A model generated the notes under the pieces. That model ran no database searches, was not told the origin of the DNA, and saw only the letters and a program-made list of their open reading frames with translations. Of a DNA stretch of 64,000 bases, positions 61,791 to 64,000 are shown piece after piece (position 1 is the stretch's first letter; each line of letters opens with the position of its first letter). The stretch is from Lenzites betulinus (taxonomy: Eukaryota; Basidiomycota; Agaricomycetes; Polyporales; Polyporaceae), in contig JABYQU010000044.1 in assembly GCA_022264855.1 (NCBI GenBank), positions 1 to 64,000 on the forward strand, written 5' to 3'. The translations under genes were made by a program, and so were the position numbers.

Positions 61791-61972
61791 GCTCTCTTCG
61801 GCGCGTGAACACGTCTCAGGCTGATTGGGATATTGCGGTTAAGTAACAGCTGGGCATATTGTCAGAGTAAGTGATGGGCAGACAGGAATCGGGAGCGTGT
61901 TAAGGATACAACATATGAAGGAGAACATACACAAAGGCCCACGAACTTCGGGACGGGCTCCACAATTCAAAG

Positions 61973-62781
61973 TCATAGTCTCTCCACGACCCCCTCAGTC
62001 CACTCCACCACGACACCCTCCACCCCGTTCTCCGCCAGGATCGCCAGGACCGCCTCGGAGACTTCATGCGCAGTGTCGGCGGAGGTCGACCCAGGGTAAA
62101 CGCTGATCCATATGACGACAGGTCCGAGAGTCCCCTGCCCGAGCGCCTCCTCCTCCTGCGCCTCAATGAAAAAGCGGGCGACGCTAATGGACGTATAACG
62201 GACCCCCCGCGCCTTGATCGCATCCCCGATGCGTGGCGCGACAACGCCCCACACGGCGTTGAGCGGGGTGTTGAAGGCCCCGCGCACGGACTTGACGGGG
62301 ACGTGGCCGAATCGCCCGGCGGGCTTGGGGAAGGGCGTGGTGCGGAGGTCCGAGCGGTAGATGAGGACTGGGTGGTCGCTCTCTCCGGCGATGCCATTGT
62401 AGTATGTCGTTCGCTCGTACTCGTCAGGGGCGTACACGGAGGTGGCGGTGGAGCCTGAGGAGGGGTCGGAAGATGTGGCCACGGTGCGTTGGGCGGGGGT
62501 CCTCAACGTACGCGCTGCATCTTCGGACACTGCACATATGAGGCGGAGGTAAGTGAACGGTACGTAGTGTATGACACAGAAGATAGAAGATGAATGAGGC
62601 GAAGCTTCCCCTACCTACCGTGGGTAAACCATCGTATTGGGTACTCACCTTCACCAAGAGGACCGGCTTTCCCTAATTCCTCACCCGAATATGGAGGCTT
62701 TGACGAGGCTTCGACCCGGGGTCAGCGCTCGGCGGAATAAGCGATGTAAACTCGATGGACCCCGGACTGGTAGGAGAGCTC
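61973..62781 (-). CDS. Unknown conserved-looking protein, 5' end unresolved
   Basis: The main exon runs from 62530 down to the stop at 61973 and encodes about 185 residues beginning after an intron acceptor (TGTGCAG) at about 62531. It contains PVLIYRSDLRTTPFPKPAG, RFGHVPVKSVRGAFNTPLN, then VWGVVAPRIGDAIKARGVRY and GPVVIWISVYPGSTSADTAH, an alpha/beta-looking domain. Upstream on the minus strand, SSKPPYSGEELGKAGPLGE (about 62705-62650) joins in phase to the main exon. An ATG at 62781 (MSSPTSPGSIEF) is a likely start, but the link between it and the next piece needs another intron that I could not place. I have seen unnamed mushroom proteins of this sort in multiple copies; function unknown. 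Confidence 0.6.
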
Positions 62782-63353
62782 ATGATGAGGTTCGGCCAAC
62801 AAAGGGTCGAGCAAAGTCGACAGAATGAGACGGTGTTCTGTGATGACGATCGCTACCAATGAATTATACCATAGCACAAGTACGATGCACGACTCGTCGA
62901 GGATGATTAATGTGTCCGATCGAGGAGGCTTCCGCAAAGCTGTGCAATATTCAATAGCATTTTCTCACGATCATTTGCGCGCCAAGTTCCAACTTAGCAG
63001 ACTTGATAGCGTTCGCGGCGGACATCGTTGATAGCTGTATATTAGAACGACAGTCTCAGCAACACCCATGGATGGTGCAGCAGCGATAGCACATCAAGCA
63101 AAGAAGAGGCCATCAATGCATCCTGCGCAGAAGCCTTGTAAATGATTGGGGCGGACTTCTGCGCGCCGCGTAGCACTGATGCTGTGAGTTTCCCACCATC
63201 GCGCCGCAGCGCCGAACCTTCTCACTAGTATTGAATCGGGGGGCGTTCGCCGCCATGTAGCACTTGCTGACTGGCTCGTCTCTGAGTCTTATAGCAATCC
63301 CCGCCGCACCGTCGCGGCGCACCACTGCTCCTCCAGACTTCTCCTACAGCTAC
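62782..63353. other. Divergent intergenic region
   Basis: Lies between the starts of the minus-strand gene and the plus-strand gene at 63354. No other gene seen. Confidence 0.5.
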
Positions 63354-64000
63354 ATGTCGTCTGGCCAATCCTCCCCCGACTCGCAGACGGCACCTCTCGC
63401 CGGGGACCGCGGCAAGCGGAGACAAACACATGCCAGCTCGTCCTCCGCCTCGGGCCCGCTCTCAGGGTGGACGCGGGACAACGTGAGTGCCTGTGGCTTG
63501 CGTCGCACGCACCGGCGTGTGATGAGAGCCCGCACCCATGAACCCCGCGCTGACACCGGTGCGGGCAGCTCGAGATCGTGTCGATCCTGATCAAGGAGAA
63601 GAGACAGCTGCGGGACGCCGTGGCCCAGTACCAGGCCGCGGAGGAGCGCATGGAGAAGTACAAAAACGGGCCGTACGTGGAACTACCGCCATACTATATT
63701 GGTCTCTGTGAATTGAGAGCGTCTGCTTACATCGGTGGGTGTTGCACAGGATAGCCCGACAGCGGCTCGAACGGCTTTTTCGGGAGGTGAGCCGCACTGG
63801 CATGCAGCCGGCCCATGTGCAGCAGCTGCGCGACATACTGGACGAGTTTCCCGAGGATGAAGCGTGCGTATGGGCTTTACACATGCACACCGTGCTAGCG
63901 GAGCCTCCAGCTAACTGGGCTGTTCTAGTGCGCCGCTGAGGCAAAAACTGGGGCGTACGTCGACCGTGCGAGCGGCGCGATCGCGATATCTGACCGGGCC
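63354..64000 (+). CDS. Coiled-coil protein, 3' end outside the window
   Basis: Exons 63354-63482, 63569-63672, 63750-63863 and 63929 onward give an open frame that continues to the window edge, so the gene is truncated here only by the window. After a Ser/Gln-rich N-terminus (MSSGQSSPDSQTAPL), residues about 43-115 form a charged helical stretch (VSILIKEKRQLRDAVAQY, RQRLERLFREVSRTG) typical of a coiled coil. The last readable part is Arg-rich. The short frame that stops at 63939 is intron read-through: the 63864-63928 segment has a GTGCGT donor and a TTCTAG acceptor. Family not recognised from this portion. Confidence 0.65.

Noticed and set aside
63739..63939. Gene end at the stop near 63939
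   Set aside because: The preceding 65 nt have intron borders and splicing keeps the frame open to the window edge.

Overview
This is a eukaryotic nuclear segment. The genes are split by many short GT-AG introns, mostly 45-70 nt. Conserved proteins have fungal versions (Iml1, Vps41, Cox16, Rpn6, Rpn7, adenylosuccinate synthetase), and the lineage-expanded F-box, kinase-like and RING families are of a type common in mushroom-forming basidiomycetes (Agaricomycetes). That assignment is inference from gene style; no rDNA or species marker is present.

Layout. Positions 1-7.8 kb are repeat-rich: an unknown gene on the minus strand, two short inverted-repeat (MITE-like) elements flanking a large tRNA-derived palindrome, another MITE, and a gene with a candidate PD-(D/E)XK nuclease motif and an RGG tail. 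From 7.85 to 17.5 kb there is an AT-hook/coiled-coil gene and a Pcl-type cyclin gene, set in long GC-rich tracts where no credible gene is visible. From 17.5 to 23.7 kb two full-length copies of one non-autonomous element (926 bp each, hAT-like ends) lie in opposite orientation around an acidic-tailed gene; the left copy carries a nested 232-bp MITE whose empty site survives in the right copy.

From 24 to 64 kb the sequence is gene-dense. In order: adenylosuccinate synthetase; a basic-region protein; a MYND-finger protein; a secreted App1-like phosphatase; a membrane-anchored kinase-like protein; a small five-exon gene absent from simple ORF calls; IML1 (TORC1 inhibitor); an F-box protein; VPS41 (HOPS) divergent from COX16; RPN7 divergent from RPN6 (two proteasome-lid subunits sharing about 270 bp of promoter); a second kinase-like protein; a membrane RING-H2 protein; a second F-box protein; a poorly resolved region; a conserved-looking minus-strand protein; and a coiled-coil gene cut by the right edge.

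The kinase-like and F-box families each occur twice on the plus strand in the same order, separated by unrelated housekeeping genes. Exon coordinates were derived by hand from reading frames and splice consensus. All complete models below were checked to have a total coding length divisible by three unless stated, but individual junctions may be off by a few bases. No phage, plasmid, CRISPR array, rRNA or intact tRNA gene was found.
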